Source: Siminovitchia fordii DSM 16014 = CIP 108821
Lineage (GTDB): Bacteria; Bacillota; Bacilli; Bacillales; Bacillaceae_C
DNA: 64,000 nucleotides
Direction of reading: 5' to 3'
NCBI RefSeq assembly: GCF_000374565.1
Contig: NZ_KB894685.1
Coordinates: 62,001-126,000, forward strand
Shown: piece after piece, positions 26,030 to 35,098 of the stretch
How the letters are laid out: each line of letters starts with the position of its first letter
Position numbering within the stretch: position 1 is the stretch's first letter
The notes under the pieces: model-generated
What the model saw: the letters and a program-made list of their open reading frames with translations, nothing else
What the model was told of the DNA's origin: nothing
The model's database searches: none
Translations under genes and position numbers: made by a program

Positions 26030-27649
26030 TTGATTACTGTAAATAATGTTGGTCTTCGTTTTGGAGACCGTAAACTATTTGAAAATATAAATGTCAAATT
26101 CACACCCGGGAATTGTTATGGTCTGATTGGCGCAAACGGAGCCGGAAAATCAACGTTCCTTAAGATTCTTTCGGGTGAAATTGAAGCGCAAACAGGTACT
26201 GTTTCCATTTCTCCAAATGATCGTCTGGCCGTATTGAAGCAGGATCATTTCCAATATGAAGAGGTGGAAGTCCTTCAAGTTGTCATTATGGGGCACAGTC
26301 GACTGTACGAAATTATGCAGGAAAAAGATGCTATCTATATGAAAGCGGACTTTTCTGAAGAAGACGGAATGCGTGCCGCGGAGCTTGAAGGGGAATTTGC
26401 AGAATTAAACGGATGGGAAGCGGAATCCGAAGCAGCTATATTACTAAAAGGCCTCGGAATCGGTGAAGACCTCCATAACAAAAAGATGGGCGAACTGTCA
26501 GGGGCCGAAAAAGTAAAGGTTCTTCTTGCTCAAGCTTTATTCGGGAAGCCGGATATTTTACTGCTTGACGAGCCGACAAACCATTTGGACATCAAAGCGA
26601 TCCAATGGCTGGAAGAGTTTTTGATCAACTTTGAGAATACAGTCATTGTTGTCTCCCACGACCGGCATTTCCTAAATAAGGTTTGCACTCATATAGCAGA
26701 CTTGGATTTCAGCAATATCCAAATTTATGTCGGAAATTATGATTTTTGGTATGAATCCAGCCAATTGGCACAAAAAATGGCGCAGGAAGCAAATAAAAAG
26801 AAGGAAGAAAAGATTAAAGAACTGCAGACTTTCATTGCCAGATTTAGTGCCAATGCTTCGAAATCCAAACAGGCGACATCCAGGAAAAAGCTACTTGATA
26901 AAATCACCCTTGACGATATAAAGCCATCTTCCAGGCGCTATCCATATGTGGCATTTACACCCGAAAGAGAAATCGGGAACGATTTACTCAATGTGAGCAA
27001 TTTATCAAAGACAGTGGACGGCGTAAAGGTATTAGACAATATCAGTTTCACTTTGAATAAAGACGATAAAGTTGCCCTACTTGGGAAAAATGAGATAGCC
27101 AAAACCACCTTATTACAAATTCTTTCAGGAGAAATGGAGCCTGACAGCGGGAGCTATAAATGGGGTGTCACTACTTCCCAATCCTATTTCCCGAAAGATA
27201 ACACAGAATTCTTCGAAGGTGTGGAGTTGAATCTCATTGAATGGCTAAGACAGTTTTCGCCACAGGATGAGACTGAAAGCTTCTTGCGTGGCTTTCTCGG
27301 CCGGATGCTTTTTTCGGGTGAAGAAGCATTAAAGAAAGCTTCTGTTCTTTCTGGTGGGGAAAAAGTACGGTGCATGCTGTCAAAAATGATGCTGAGCGGT
27401 GCTAACGTTCTTTTGCTGGATGAACCGACAAACCATTTGGATCTGGAATCCATAACGGCGTTGAATAACGGATTGATTAACTTCAAAGGGTCATTGATAT
27501 TCACTTCACATGATCATCAGTTCATCGAAACGATCGCCAATCGAATTATCGAGCTGACACCATCTGGAATTGTAGATAAGTACATGACCTACAATGAATA
27601 TCTGGAAAGCGAACAACTTCAAAAACAGGTTAAAGAGATGTATGCCTAA
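26030..27649 (+). CDS. ykpA: ABC-F family ATPase (YkpA-like)
   Basis: A 539-residue soluble protein with two ABC ATPase domains and no membrane part. Domain 1 has Walker A GANGAGKST, signature LSGAEKVKV and Walker B DILLLDEPTNHLD; domain 2 has signature LSGGEKVRC and Walker B NVLLLDEPTNHLD. The second Walker A is altered (GKNEIAKTT), so one site may hydrolyse poorly, as in close homologues. ABC-F proteins act on the ribosome E site. It is nearly identical in plan to B. subtilis YkpA. The TTG at 26030 is chosen because homologues begin there and TTTGGAGG lies 11 bases before; an extended -10 TGTTATAAT is just upstream. Confidence 0.92.
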   Translation: MITVNNVGLRFGDRKLFENINVKFTPGNCYGLIGANGAGKSTFLKILSGEIEAQTGTVSISPNDRLAVLKQDHFQYEEVEVLQVVIMGHSRLYEIMQEKDAIYMKADFSEEDGMRAAELEGEFAELNGWEAESEAAILLKGLGIGEDLHNKKMGELSGAEKVKVLLAQALFGKPDILLLDEPTNHLDIKAIQWLEEFLINFENTVIVVSHDRHFLNKVCTHIADLDFSNIQIYVGNYDFWYESSQLAQKMAQEANKKKEEKIKELQTFIARFSANASKSKQATSRKKLLDKITLDDIKPSSRRYPYVAFTPEREIGNDLLNVSNLSKTVDGVKVLDNISFTLNKDDKVALLGKNEIAKTTLLQILSGEMEPDSGSYKWGVTTSQSYFPKDNTEFFEGVELNLIEWLRQFSPQDETESFLRGFLGRMLFSGEEALKKASVLSGGEKVRCMLSKMMLSGANVLLLDEPTNHLDLESITALNNGLINFKGSLIFTSHDHQFIETIANRIIELTPSGIVDKYMTYNEYLESEQLQKQVKEMYA

Positions 27650-27652
27650 AAT

Positions 27653-27685
27653 AAAAGGGTCGTCCATATATTGGATGACCCTTTC
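27653..27685. terminator. Bidirectional terminator
   Basis: AAAGGGTCGTCCA / TGGATGACCCTTT has T-rich flanks on both strands. It lies between the convergent ABC-F and DUF421 genes. Confidence 0.88.
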
Positions 27686-28552
27686 TTAATTTACAAGCAG
27701 ATACTCTGTTTTTTTGATCATGTCTGCCAGTTTTTTTGAGTGTTGATGATACATCTGTTTAGCCTCTTCATTTTCCGTTGCTAATGAAAAGCTTTCAAAA
27801 TCGGCTTGGCATTTTTTTAATGCGCTTAATAACAACGGTTTTTCCTGCGGCTTTGGAAGCTGGATTTTATCGTCATACAAGTCCGCTGTAAACTGGCCAT
27901 AGGCATCCACTTGTCCAATAAACACATTGTCAAGTGCGATACCCAGTTTTTGAAGCTCTGCATCCAGCCATTCCCTTGTTAACCCACATGAAGCAAGGGC
28001 CGAATCCATAACCTGCCCTTCCAATATAACTGTTTCCGGGACCTTCACAGGAGCCGTTTCCAGTTTTAAATCCTGAGGAGTCACTGGCTGTTTTTCTTTT
28101 TTAAGTAATACATTCAAATCGCCGTTTGCTTCAAGAACTGCAAATTCGACATCGGAAACTTGAAAAGCGTTCTTTTTTCTTAACAGGTGAAGCAATTCCT
28201 CCACAGTGTATTTTTGCTTTGTTAAATTTTCCTCTTGGATTTTTCCATCTTTAATTACAACTGTTTCCTTGCCTTCAATAAAATCCCTCGCCTTTTTGCT
28301 TTTAATAGCTAGTAAACCGGCAAAGAATGGAATTGCTGTCCATACAAGCATGCTATATAAACCATGTAAAAAGTTTGTTTCCAACCCCGTAGAAATTTCA
28401 GCTGCAATACTGCCTATTGTAATGCCAGCAATATACTCAAAGAAGGATAATTGAGACAACTGCTTCTTCCCCAGCCACTTTGTAAGTAAAAATAAAACAA
28501 AAACTAAAATGACCGATCGAAGTATTATATTAAGCCATTCGGGAATATCCAA
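27686..28552 (-). CDS. YetF-like DUF421 membrane protein with DUF1657-like tail
   Basis: A 288-residue protein. Three N-terminal helices (about 8-24, 38-56, 65-83) precede a cytoplasmic DUF421 region with the motif KDGKIQEENLTKQKYTVEEL. The last 50 residues (LLSALKKCQADFESFSLATE and on) look like the DUF1657 proteins encoded immediately upstream, making a fusion. DUF421 and DUF1657 genes sit together in the spoVA-2mob operons of heat-resistant Bacillus spores, but no spoVAC, D or E gene is present here. An effect on the spore inner membrane is possible but inferred. Confidence 0.83.
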   Translation of the reverse strand: MDIPEWLNIILRSVILVFVLFLLTKWLGKKQLSQLSFFEYIAGITIGSIAAEISTGLETNFLHGLYSMLVWTAIPFFAGLLAIKSKKARDFIEGKETVVIKDGKIQEENLTKQKYTVEELLHLLRKKNAFQVSDVEFAVLEANGDLNVLLKKEKQPVTPQDLKLETAPVKVPETVILEGQVMDSALASCGLTREWLDAELQKLGIALDNVFIGQVDAYGQFTADLYDDKIQLPKPQEKPLLLSALKKCQADFESFSLATENEEAKQMYHQHSKKLADMIKKTEYLLVN

Positions 28553-28567
28553 GCTTTTGCCTCCCTC

Positions 28568-28774
28568 TTATGAATTTTTATATTGAAGTTCTTCAGCCAT
28601 CATAAATTCAACTTGTTTTTGTAAATCAGAGATGATCGGCTCAGTTTCCATCATGCAGTCATGAAAAATTTGTTTAGCTTTTTGGTCCGTACTTGTTAAC
28701 GCTAATTTGCTGAATGCAGCCTGAATTCCTTTCATTGTGGCAAGGGTTGTTTTCACATCCGAAATGACAGTCAA
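28568..28774 (-). CDS. DUF1657 protein (copy 2)
   Basis: A 68-residue helical protein of the DUF1657 family: opening TVISDVKTTLATMKGIQAAF and a central DQKAKQIFHDC. It lies 15 bases before the DUF421 gene and is probably co-transcribed. DUF1657 members are small, have no signal peptide and are linked to sporulation gene sets. The function is unknown. Confidence 0.82.
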   Translation of the reverse strand: MTVISDVKTTLATMKGIQAAFSKLALTSTDQKAKQIFHDCMMETEPIISDLQKQVEFMMAEELQYKNS

Positions 28775-28796
28775 ACCATTACCTCCTTAGTTAGAG

Positions 28797-28830
28797 ACAA
28801 GGAACAGAAGAAGGTCTGTTCCTTGCTTTT
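28797..28830. terminator. Hairpin between the two DUF1657 genes
   Basis: CAAGGAACAG / CTGTTCCTTG with an 8-base loop. The T run (CTTTT) is on the plus-strand side. On the minus strand, where the flanking genes read, it could only attenuate or stabilise the mRNA. Confidence 0.6.
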
Positions 28831-28835
28831 AAAAA

Positions 28836-29039
28836 TTATTCGTTATATTGCGGCTCTTCTTGCATAATCTCCTGTACTCGAGGTTCAAGGGCATCAATAA
28901 CCGCCTGTGTTTGCTGTGCAGTCATCTGATACAATTGTTTTGCTTGTTGATTATCTGTTTGAAGCGCAAATCCTTCCAGGCTTGCCTGAGCACTTTTCAA
29001 CCCTGTAAGCGTCTGCTTTACGTTGTTTATGACAGTCAT
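28836..29039 (-). CDS. DUF1657 protein (copy 1)
   Basis: A 67-residue DUF1657 protein: TVINNVKQTLTGLKSAQASL, then NQQAKQLYQMTAQQTQ. It is clearly a paralogue of the copy at 28568. The start is ATG 29039, which has GGGGGGATC 4-5 bases before it; an in-frame start six codons earlier would overlap that site. It is the first gene of the DUF1657-DUF1657-DUF421 cluster. Confidence 0.83.
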   Translation of the reverse strand: MTVINNVKQTLTGLKSAQASLEGFALQTDNQQAKQLYQMTAQQTQAVIDALEPRVQEIMQEEPQYNE

Positions 29040-29119
29040 AAACGATCCCCCCATCAATCATTGTTCCTGAGAACGTTTCTATTTTATGAGGAAACATATT
29101 AATTATTAGATGAAAAAAA

Positions 29120-29146
29120 TAACAAAAACCCGCATCTGCGGGTTAA
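29120..29146 (-). terminator. Terminator of the AI-2E family permease gene
   Basis: On the minus strand AACCCGCA / TGCGGGTT with a 3-base loop, followed by TTTGTTATTTTTT. It overlaps the last codons of the gene. Confidence 0.88.
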
Positions 29147-30213
29147 TCAAGTCTAAAATATCGATACATATGGCTGACTATGACTTTTAACAGCGCATAG
29201 ACAGGAATCGCAAAAATCAATCCGAGCAAACCCCCGAATTTTCCCGCCACCAATAGAACAAAAATGATCGTTAATGGATGGATATTCAGCTTTTTCCCCA
29301 TAACAAGCGGAGAAGTAATATTACTGTCAATTTGTTGGACAATCACAACAACAACAATAACGAGCAACGCTTGAAATGGTGAATGCAGCAACCCGACAAT
29401 CACCGCCGGAAATGTTCCGATCCATGGCCCGATAAACGGGATCACATTGGTCACCATGGCTACAAAACCCAGTACAAGGGAATAATCAAGCCCGATGATC
29501 AAATAGCCGATATAAGCTGTCAATCCCACACAAAAACTTACGATCATTTGTCCTTGTATGTAGGCACTTAAAGCTTCGTCCATGTCTTTCAGAATATTAA
29601 CCGCTTCATTTTGATGCTTTTTCGGAAGGATTTTCAATAAGAAAGTCGGTGCTTGTTTTCCATCCTTCAGGATAAAAAATAAAACGAACGGCACCAGCAC
29701 GAGCACCATGATAATATTTGCCACAAAACCGACGGTGCTGGCAATTTTGGTTCCGGCGTCCTGTAACATGTTTTTTGCATTATTTTGCAAATAATCCGTT
29801 ATTTTCTCCACAGAGAAGTAATCATTTTCCTGGAATCGCTGGAACCATTCTTTATCCATCACCGTAAGGACCCATTCCTGAATATTCTTGGAATAAGCCG
29901 GCAGATTTTTCATGAAAAGACTATATTGTCTCTGCAGCTCAGGCCCAATAACGAAGACGCCCGCTGTCATCACGCCGGCAATCCCAACAAATACAAGGAT
30001 GATCGCCAAAGTCCGCGGCATTTTCTTTGCCAGCAGATTAACAATTGGGCGCAGTAAATAATAAAGGATTCCACTAATGACAATGGGAGGAAATAATGTT
30101 TGTATAATGATCACTAACGGGGTAAATATAAAACTGACTTTTGTTCCCAGATAAATGATCAAAAAAGCCATAATAATGCCGGTTCCTATCCTGAACCATT
30201 TCTCTTTTACCAT
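29143..30213 (-). CDS. AI-2E family transporter
   Basis: A 356-residue membrane protein of the AI-2E/PerM (UPF0118) family with about eight hydrophobic segments, a soluble insert around residues 95-155, and conserved NVIPFIGPWIGTFPAVIVGL and QQIDSNITSPLVMGKKLNIHP. Family members include the TqsA exporter and Na+/H+-antiporting proteins of halophiles, so the substrate cannot be stated. Monocistronic. Confidence 0.87.
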   Translation of the reverse strand: MVKEKWFRIGTGIIMAFLIIYLGTKVSFIFTPLVIIIQTLFPPIVISGILYYLLRPIVNLLAKKMPRTLAIILVFVGIAGVMTAGVFVIGPELQRQYSLFMKNLPAYSKNIQEWVLTVMDKEWFQRFQENDYFSVEKITDYLQNNAKNMLQDAGTKIASTVGFVANIIMVLVLVPFVLFFILKDGKQAPTFLLKILPKKHQNEAVNILKDMDEALSAYIQGQMIVSFCVGLTAYIGYLIIGLDYSLVLGFVAMVTNVIPFIGPWIGTFPAVIVGLLHSPFQALLVIVVVVIVQQIDSNITSPLVMGKKLNIHPLTIIFVLLVAGKFGGLLGLIFAIPVYALLKVIVSHMYRYFRLD

Positions 30214-30276
30214 AAATTCCCCTCTTCTCTCTATGTAACCATATATCCATTATCGCATACACACATCATAAAATCC

Positions 30277-30490
30277 TATGAAGAAAAGCGCAAGCCGCAG
30301 CCCTGATTTGCGAAGCAAGGAGACAGATTTTCAGCTACCCACAGCAAAGCAGTAATATACAGGATGCGAAAGATTCTTGAGTAATGTAACATAGTAGCTG
30401 TAACTTACTCGGATTAGTTTTACTTGACTTTACTTTTACTCTGGGTTGAAAGCTCAAGCCTACAGCGCCTTATGCTGGACATTTCACATC
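30277..30490. repeat. Degenerate dispersed-repeat copy
   Basis: It starts GAAAAGCGCAAGCC and ends with CTACAGCGCCTTATGCTGGACATT, matching both ends of the repeat seen near 44.6 and 53.1 kb, with an unrelated or expanded middle. No coding signal is seen in this gap. Confidence 0.45.
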
Positions 30491-30545
30491 ATCATTTGAA
30501 AAAAAAATTCCGTCTAATTTTATACTTTCTTTACAGTGAAAACAA

Positions 30546-30580
30546 GAAGAACCCGTCACCTTAACAGATGAACGGGTTTC
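30546..30580 (-). terminator. Terminator of trhO
   Basis: On the minus strand GAAACCCGT / ACGGGTTC, followed by TTCTTGTTTTC, just after the trhO stop codon. Confidence 0.8.
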
Positions 30581-30584
30581 TTTA

Positions 30585-31556
30585 TTAAACATTCAGCGCT
30601 TTTTCCTCATCCAGCTTTTTAATTCGATCACTGACCTCTTCTTCAGTCAAGTTATGCTCCTTGATGTAAAGATTGCGAGGATGAACCCGGCATTCGTCTG
30701 AACAGCTGCGCAAATATTTATGCTCGTTCTCCTCAGAGCAAAGGAATTGCCTGTTGCACTCCGGATTCGCACAGTTTACATATCTTTCACAAGGTTCACC
30801 GTCAAAATAGTCCCTGCCAACAATAACATGCTCCTTCTGGTTGACAGGAACAGATATCCTTTCGTCAAAGACATAACATTTTCCGTCCCAAAGTTCACCT
30901 TTGACTTCAGGGTCTTTGCCATAAGTAACGATTCCGCCATGTAGCTGACCGACATCTTCAAAACCTTCCTTTACGAGCCAACCTGAAAACTTTTCACAGC
31001 GGATTCCACCCGTACAATAGGTCAAGATTTTCTTACCTTCCAACTTATCCTTATTTTCACGGACCCAGTCCGGCAGTTCCCTGAATGTTTTTATATCTGG
31101 ACGGATAGCTCCCCTGAAATGTCCGAGATCATATTCATAATCATTGCGTGCATCAAGGATAACAGTGTCCTCTTCCTGCATCGCTTCATAAAACTCCTGC
31201 GGACTCAAGTATTTCCCTGTCAGTCGTCTAGGATCCACATCGTCCTCCAAACGAAGGGTAACTAATTCTTTACGTGGGCGTACATGCATCTTTTTAAACG
31301 CATGTTGGTCCGCTTCATCTATTTTAAAAACCATTTCTGCAAAACGGGGATCTGCTTTCATCATTTCAATATACCGCTCTGTCTGTTCAACAGTTCCGGA
31401 AACGGTACCGTTGATCCCTTCATTTGCTACAAGAATCCGTCCTTTTAGTCCGGTCTCTTTACAGAATTTCAGATGCTGTTTTGCAAACTCCTCAGGATCA
31501 TCAATGGTTACATAATGATAATACAATAGAACTCTGTACTCTTTACTTGTTGTCAT
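30585..31556 (-). CDS. trhO: tRNA uridine(34) hydroxylase TrhO
   Basis: A 323-residue rhodanese-family protein that hydroxylates U34 of certain tRNAs, the first step to 5-methoxyuridine. It has the family N-terminal domain ([14 protein letters not shown] near 42), a rhodanese domain with catalytic cysteine in [13 protein letters not shown] near 180, and a C-terminal cysteine-rich part ([12 protein letters not shown] ... CSDEC). The length and motifs match Bacillus YbfQ-type homologues. Confidence 0.93.
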   Translation of the reverse strand: MTTSKEYRVLLYYHYVTIDDPEEFAKQHLKFCKETGLKGRILVANEGINGTVSGTVEQTERYIEMMKADPRFAEMVFKIDEADQHAFKKMHVRPRKELVTLRLEDDVDPRRLTGKYLSPQEFYEAMQEEDTVILDARNDYEYDLGHFRGAIRPDIKTFRELPDWVRENKDKLEGKKILTYCTGGIRCEKFSGWLVKEGFEDVGQLHGGIVTYGKDPEVKGELWDGKCYVFDERISVPVNQKEHVIVGRDYFDGEPCERYVNCANPECNRQFLCSEENEHKYLRSCSDECRVHPRNLYIKEHNLTEEEVSDRIKKLDEEKALNV

Positions 31557-31610
31557 TTTATTACCACCTATTATTTATATTTGCAAGATACAAAAGTAGG
31601 TTGCGTTAAG

Positions 31611-31639
31611 ATTATACTATCGTTTATAGTGCTTGGCAA
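31611..31639 (-). promoter_or_regulatory. Sigma-A promoter of trhO
   Basis: On the minus strand TTGCCA (31639-31634), a 17-base spacer and a perfect TATAAT (31616-31611), about 55 bases before the trhO start. Confidence 0.7.
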
Positions 31640-31708
31640 ACCAAGTCGTTAAACTCTTTATTTTTAGAAATTTGTCTATTTTAAAGAGTTGGACTCTCTA
31701 TGTATGAA

Positions 31709-31741
31709 AGGCTTCAGCCTATATTTGCTGAAGCCTTTTTC
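31709..31741. terminator. Hairpin after the HExxH protein gene
   Basis: AAGGCTTCAGC / GCTGAAGCCTT with an 8-base loop and T residues on both sides. It abuts the stop codon of the minus-strand gene that follows. Confidence 0.8.
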
Positions 31742-32292
31742 TATGCGATTTGTTCACTTCTGCCGTTTACAAGGCCTTCAAATATCGTAAAATCTCTCTC
31801 ATAAGACTCAATGTATGTTTTTAAACCCCATGTTCTAAGAAAATGAAAACATCTCCAATTTACGAGCCCATACTTTTTGTTCAACCTTTCAGCATTCTCC
31901 CATGCAGTTTCCTCAAAAGCGATATTCATTTGATGCTCCTCGATCAGCATGGAAAGCAGATGGGGGTTTTTATACCGTTCTTCAATCGAGTAACTTTGTT
32001 TCATTTCATGAATTTTAATTGTTCTGTCCAATGATTCGAGCAAAGCTTCACGGTCAACTGCATGCCCAATTTCATGAAGAGAAAATGTTCTGATATAGTC
32101 TTCAATGGAAATAAAGTCTGGGATTTCTTTTATAGCCGATTTGATCCGTTTCAAATCAAAACCTACATAATGCAAAATAAAATTATAGCTCATGTTAATT
32201 CCAGAACACTCCTGCCTTACCTCTAGATCCATCCCTACTGTTATAAGCGTTGATTGAATCAACTCTTTAATTTTTATATTTAAGTTAATCAT
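31741..32292 (-). CDS. Putative zinc metallopeptidase-like protein (HExxH)
   Basis: A 183-residue protein with FSLHEIGHAVDREALLES near residue 70, a zincin-type HExxH motif. A second acidic helix, LIEEHQMNIAFEETAWENAERL near 120, could supply the third metal ligand. There is no signal peptide or membrane segment, so it would act in the cytoplasm. I do not recognise the family. It stands alone between terminators, next to the decayed region at 34-38 kb. Confidence 0.6.
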   Translation of the reverse strand: MINLNIKIKELIQSTLITVGMDLEVRQECSGINMSYNFILHYVGFDLKRIKSAIKEIPDFISIEDYIRTFSLHEIGHAVDREALLESLDRTIKIHEMKQSYSIEERYKNPHLLSMLIEEHQMNIAFEETAWENAERLNKKYGLVNWRCFHFLRTWGLKTYIESYERDFTIFEGLVNGRSEQIA

Positions 32293-32393
32293 TTTTCCCC
32301 GATAATTTCCCCTTCAACTCATTCTGATGCCAGCGTCTTCATTTTATCATGAACTCCATTATTACAAAATGTACATTTTTTTTAAAGTGTCCA

Positions 32394-33857
32394 TCACAAC
32401 TCTTTATCATGTATAGTACAACGCTCAAACCCGGAAAATTCTCGCTCAACAATCTCGCCCAGTTGGAAGAGTGCCTCTTCATTTCCACTGTTACTGATGA
32501 GCTGTAGCCCCATTGGAAGCCCCTCGTTGTCCTTTCCGACTGGCACTGTCAAAGCAGGAAGCCCCCATACATTGGCATAAGCTACAAATGGCATATATTT
32601 TTCAAAAGTCTTTTTAATGGAAAAAATCTCGCTATAAAGTTCTCCATGTAAAGGAGCCGTCCGGTGGTAAACCGGCAAAATAAGAATTCTCCCCTTAAAA
32701 TAATCCGTGACCTTGCGGTCTCCCTCTTCTATAAGCCGATGGATTTCTTTCACCCGGCTGCTACGGGGTTGGAATAAACGTGCCCCAATCAGGGCCCATG
32801 TTAAAAAGGAATGATAGTCGGAACCTCCTGTCAATTTTTCTTTCAAATAACTTCCGACAACAGCTCTGGGTCCAGAAAAGCCCGCTGCATCCGCAGTTGA
32901 TTTACCGCCGTCAATAGACATGATCTCCTGCCACAACAATGCACTCTCGTCAAATAAAGGCGGAATTTCACTACCGACCTGAAACCTTTTGTTTAAGTGA
33001 TCAATCACTTCCTGAAGTTTTTGCTCCATTGATTCACTTAATAAATAGGAATCCTTTGGCAATTTTTGAATAACAAAATCATTTATCTTCAACTTACTAT
33101 CATATTTGTGATTGGCTATCACCTGGTAAATGAGCCTTGCATCTTTAACAGATTTCGCTATTGGCCCAATTCCAAGCATTCTTTTTTGGAGAGGATGAAT
33201 CACTTCAGGAAAACTTCCAACATCTGACACACGGCCGTTACCTGATTTAAACCCGATCACACCGTTAAAATGTGAGGGGAAACGGATAGATCCCCCGATA
33301 TCGGATCCGATACCTGCAGCTGCTCCACCTAGGGCGATCAGCGCTCCTTCACCACCGGATGAGCCGCCAGCGGTCCTGTTTAAATCCCAAGGATTATTCG
33401 TTCTTCCATACAATTTGTTATCCGTCTCCTGGCAAAAGCAGAGTGTCGGAGTATTGGTCTTACCTAGTATGACTGCACCTTCTCTTCTTAGCCTCTCCAC
33501 TACCTGGGCATCTTGGTTTTCTTTCATGTTAACCCGATGTCCGAGTCCCCCCGTCGTTTTCATACCTTTTACATGAAAAGACTCCTTCATACTGATTGGT
33601 ATACCAGTTAACTTTCCTCTCGTTTCTCCATTTTGAATCAGGCGATCAGCTTCTTCTGCCTCTTTTAATGCCTCGTGAAAGCGGTCTTCCACAAGACAAT
33701 TCACCGTTGGATTCACGTACTTAAGATGTTCAATATATGTTTTAGTCAGTTCTACCGAAGTGAGATTACCTTCGGACAATTCCTTTAACATTTCAGTTAT
33801 ATCCATGTATAAGATAGCTAGCTGCTCCCTTGGCTGCCGAGATTCTGATTGAATCAC
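32394..33857 (-). CDS. Amidase signature family protein
   Basis: A 487-residue amidase of the GatA/FAAH type. The Ser-cisSer-Lys triad is visible: Lys in IPISMKESFHVKG near 92, cis-Ser in GGSSGGEGALIALGGAAAG near 167, and the nucleophilic Ser in GSDIGGSIRFP near 190. It is not GatA: no gatC or gatB is nearby and the C terminus differs, so the substrate is unknown. The GTG at 33857 has AGGGGGAA upstream; the ATG at codon 18 is an alternative. Confidence 0.85.
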   Translation of the reverse strand: MIQSESRQPREQLAILYMDITEMLKELSEGNLTSVELTKTYIEHLKYVNPTVNCLVEDRFHEALKEAEEADRLIQNGETRGKLTGIPISMKESFHVKGMKTTGGLGHRVNMKENQDAQVVERLRREGAVILGKTNTPTLCFCQETDNKLYGRTNNPWDLNRTAGGSSGGEGALIALGGAAAGIGSDIGGSIRFPSHFNGVIGFKSGNGRVSDVGSFPEVIHPLQKRMLGIGPIAKSVKDARLIYQVIANHKYDSKLKINDFVIQKLPKDSYLLSESMEQKLQEVIDHLNKRFQVGSEIPPLFDESALLWQEIMSIDGGKSTADAAGFSGPRAVVGSYLKEKLTGGSDYHSFLTWALIGARLFQPRSSRVKEIHRLIEEGDRKVTDYFKGRILILPVYHRTAPLHGELYSEIFSIKKTFEKYMPFVAYANVWGLPALTVPVGKDNEGLPMGLQLISNSGNEEALFQLGEIVEREFSGFERCTIHDKEL

Positions 33858-34331
33858 TCTGACATTCCCCCTGACTTATCTCCTTTCCATTCACTATTCG
33901 ATGAGGTTTTGATTTATTCCTTCCATAAAGATCAGACCTAGGCGATACTGATGAAAGTGCATCAGCTGTTGAGTTCTACCAAATCGAATGATTAATTTTG
34001 ACTCGTCCTATAAACAATACAGAACAAAACTTAATTGCCACTCCATCCCTGTACAAATTTATGGTACTTTTGAAACTTTTAGAAGCTGTTTAACGGTGGA
34101 AGTCTATGTAAGGATTTAGCGATTGGATTTTCTGATTTAGCAACAAAAATATGTACTGTTGATCAAAACATCTAAAAAAACAATTGATGCATTAGAGAAG
34201 CGTGGGCGAATGGATATTGTAGAAAAAAATAAAAAGACTTAATCCGGTATACAAATATTTTAAACACTTTTATGGTGGACACATTATTTTTGGTAGATTA
34301 GATAGGTTAAAACGAAAGCAGGAAATAAATA
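33858..34331. other. Intergenic region with degenerate sequence
   Basis: Short protein-like stretches occur in changing frames (for example DALEKRGRMDIVEKNKK near 34190), but there is no intact gene. Given the tnpC remnant that follows, this is probably the eroded upstream part of the same Tn554-type element. Confidence 0.35.
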
Positions 34332-34688
34332 ATGTCTAACTTGGACCTGAATGAACATTTAAAACAAGTACAGAATCGTAAGGCTGCCACAACTCAAAAA
34401 GTTGATGAAGCTATTAAACGGCTCGTGAGAGCCAATGAAAACATTAATTTTAATAGTGTAGTGAAGCAGCAAAAGCAACTCTCTATAACAATAGAGACCT
34501 TCGTGAGCGTATCGAAATCTAACGTCAACAACAAACACAATTACCTACTACAAAACAAATAAATGTGAAATGAACGAAAATAACAAAGACGCTTTTATCG
34601 AGTCATTGAAACGAAAAATTCGCAAGATAGAAGACGAAAACAATAACTTAGAGACCAGTTAAAAGTGGCTACGCAGAGGTTATAAAAA
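34332..34688 (+). pseudogene. Tn554-type transposase accessory protein TnpC, degenerate
   Basis: The first 45 codons read like DUF6262/TnpC of Tn554-type elements: QNRKAATTQKVDEAIKRLVR and ANENINFNSVV. The rest of the family sequence continues in other frames: LYNNRDLRERIEI, then a stop, QQQTQLPTTKQI, MNENNKDAFIESLKRKIRKI, and after another shift RDQLKVA. At least two frameshifts and two stops are needed to join them. No intact TnpA or TnpB recombinase is present. AGCAGGAAATAAATA precedes the ATG. Confidence 0.72.
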
Positions 34689-35098
34689 ATTTTAGTTTAT
34701 GTCCAGAACATTGCTCCCCCTGCTTATCCAATTAACGGGCCATATTGTTGAGTAGGAAATACAAATTTACTCAATCAGGCTTTGTTATTTTAATTTGAAA
34801 TTGTTTTACCTTTCATATATAAAAAGTGATACGTCTTATTAGCCGGCACCCTTTGTCGGTTTTTTTGTTTTTAATTTTACTTGGAGAAGGAAAAGGTATA
34901 GATTTAGTTGACAAAGGAGAAATTACCAATGAAATCCTTAACGGCGTAGGCATATAAATAACATGGCAATGATGAACTGGAAAAGGAAGGCAGTCTTTAT
35001 ACAGAGTGGTCTGAACTTGAAGATTTTTCGATAAAACTTATTCTGAGAACGAAAAAAGTAATAACGTTAATGAGTAAAGGAAAAGAGGAGAGAAACAA
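34689..35098 (+). other. Degenerate intergenic region with terminator
   Basis: A hairpin at 34843-34863 (GCCGGCA / TGTCGGT) followed by seven T is a plausible terminator of the old transposon unit. After it, protein-like pieces occur without starts: KGIDLVDKGEITNEILNGVG (about 34893-34957) and ELEKEGSLYTEWSELEDFS (about 34974-35030). I cannot identify them. They look like decayed genes. Confidence 0.4.

Noticed and set aside
28797-28830. Terminator ending the first DUF1657 gene
   Set aside because: The T run is on the opposite strand to the genes, so full termination in the gene direction is doubtful.
34332-34562. Intact small gene of 76 codons
   Set aside because: After codon 45 the TnpC sequence continues in other frames, so the apparent end is a frameshift product.
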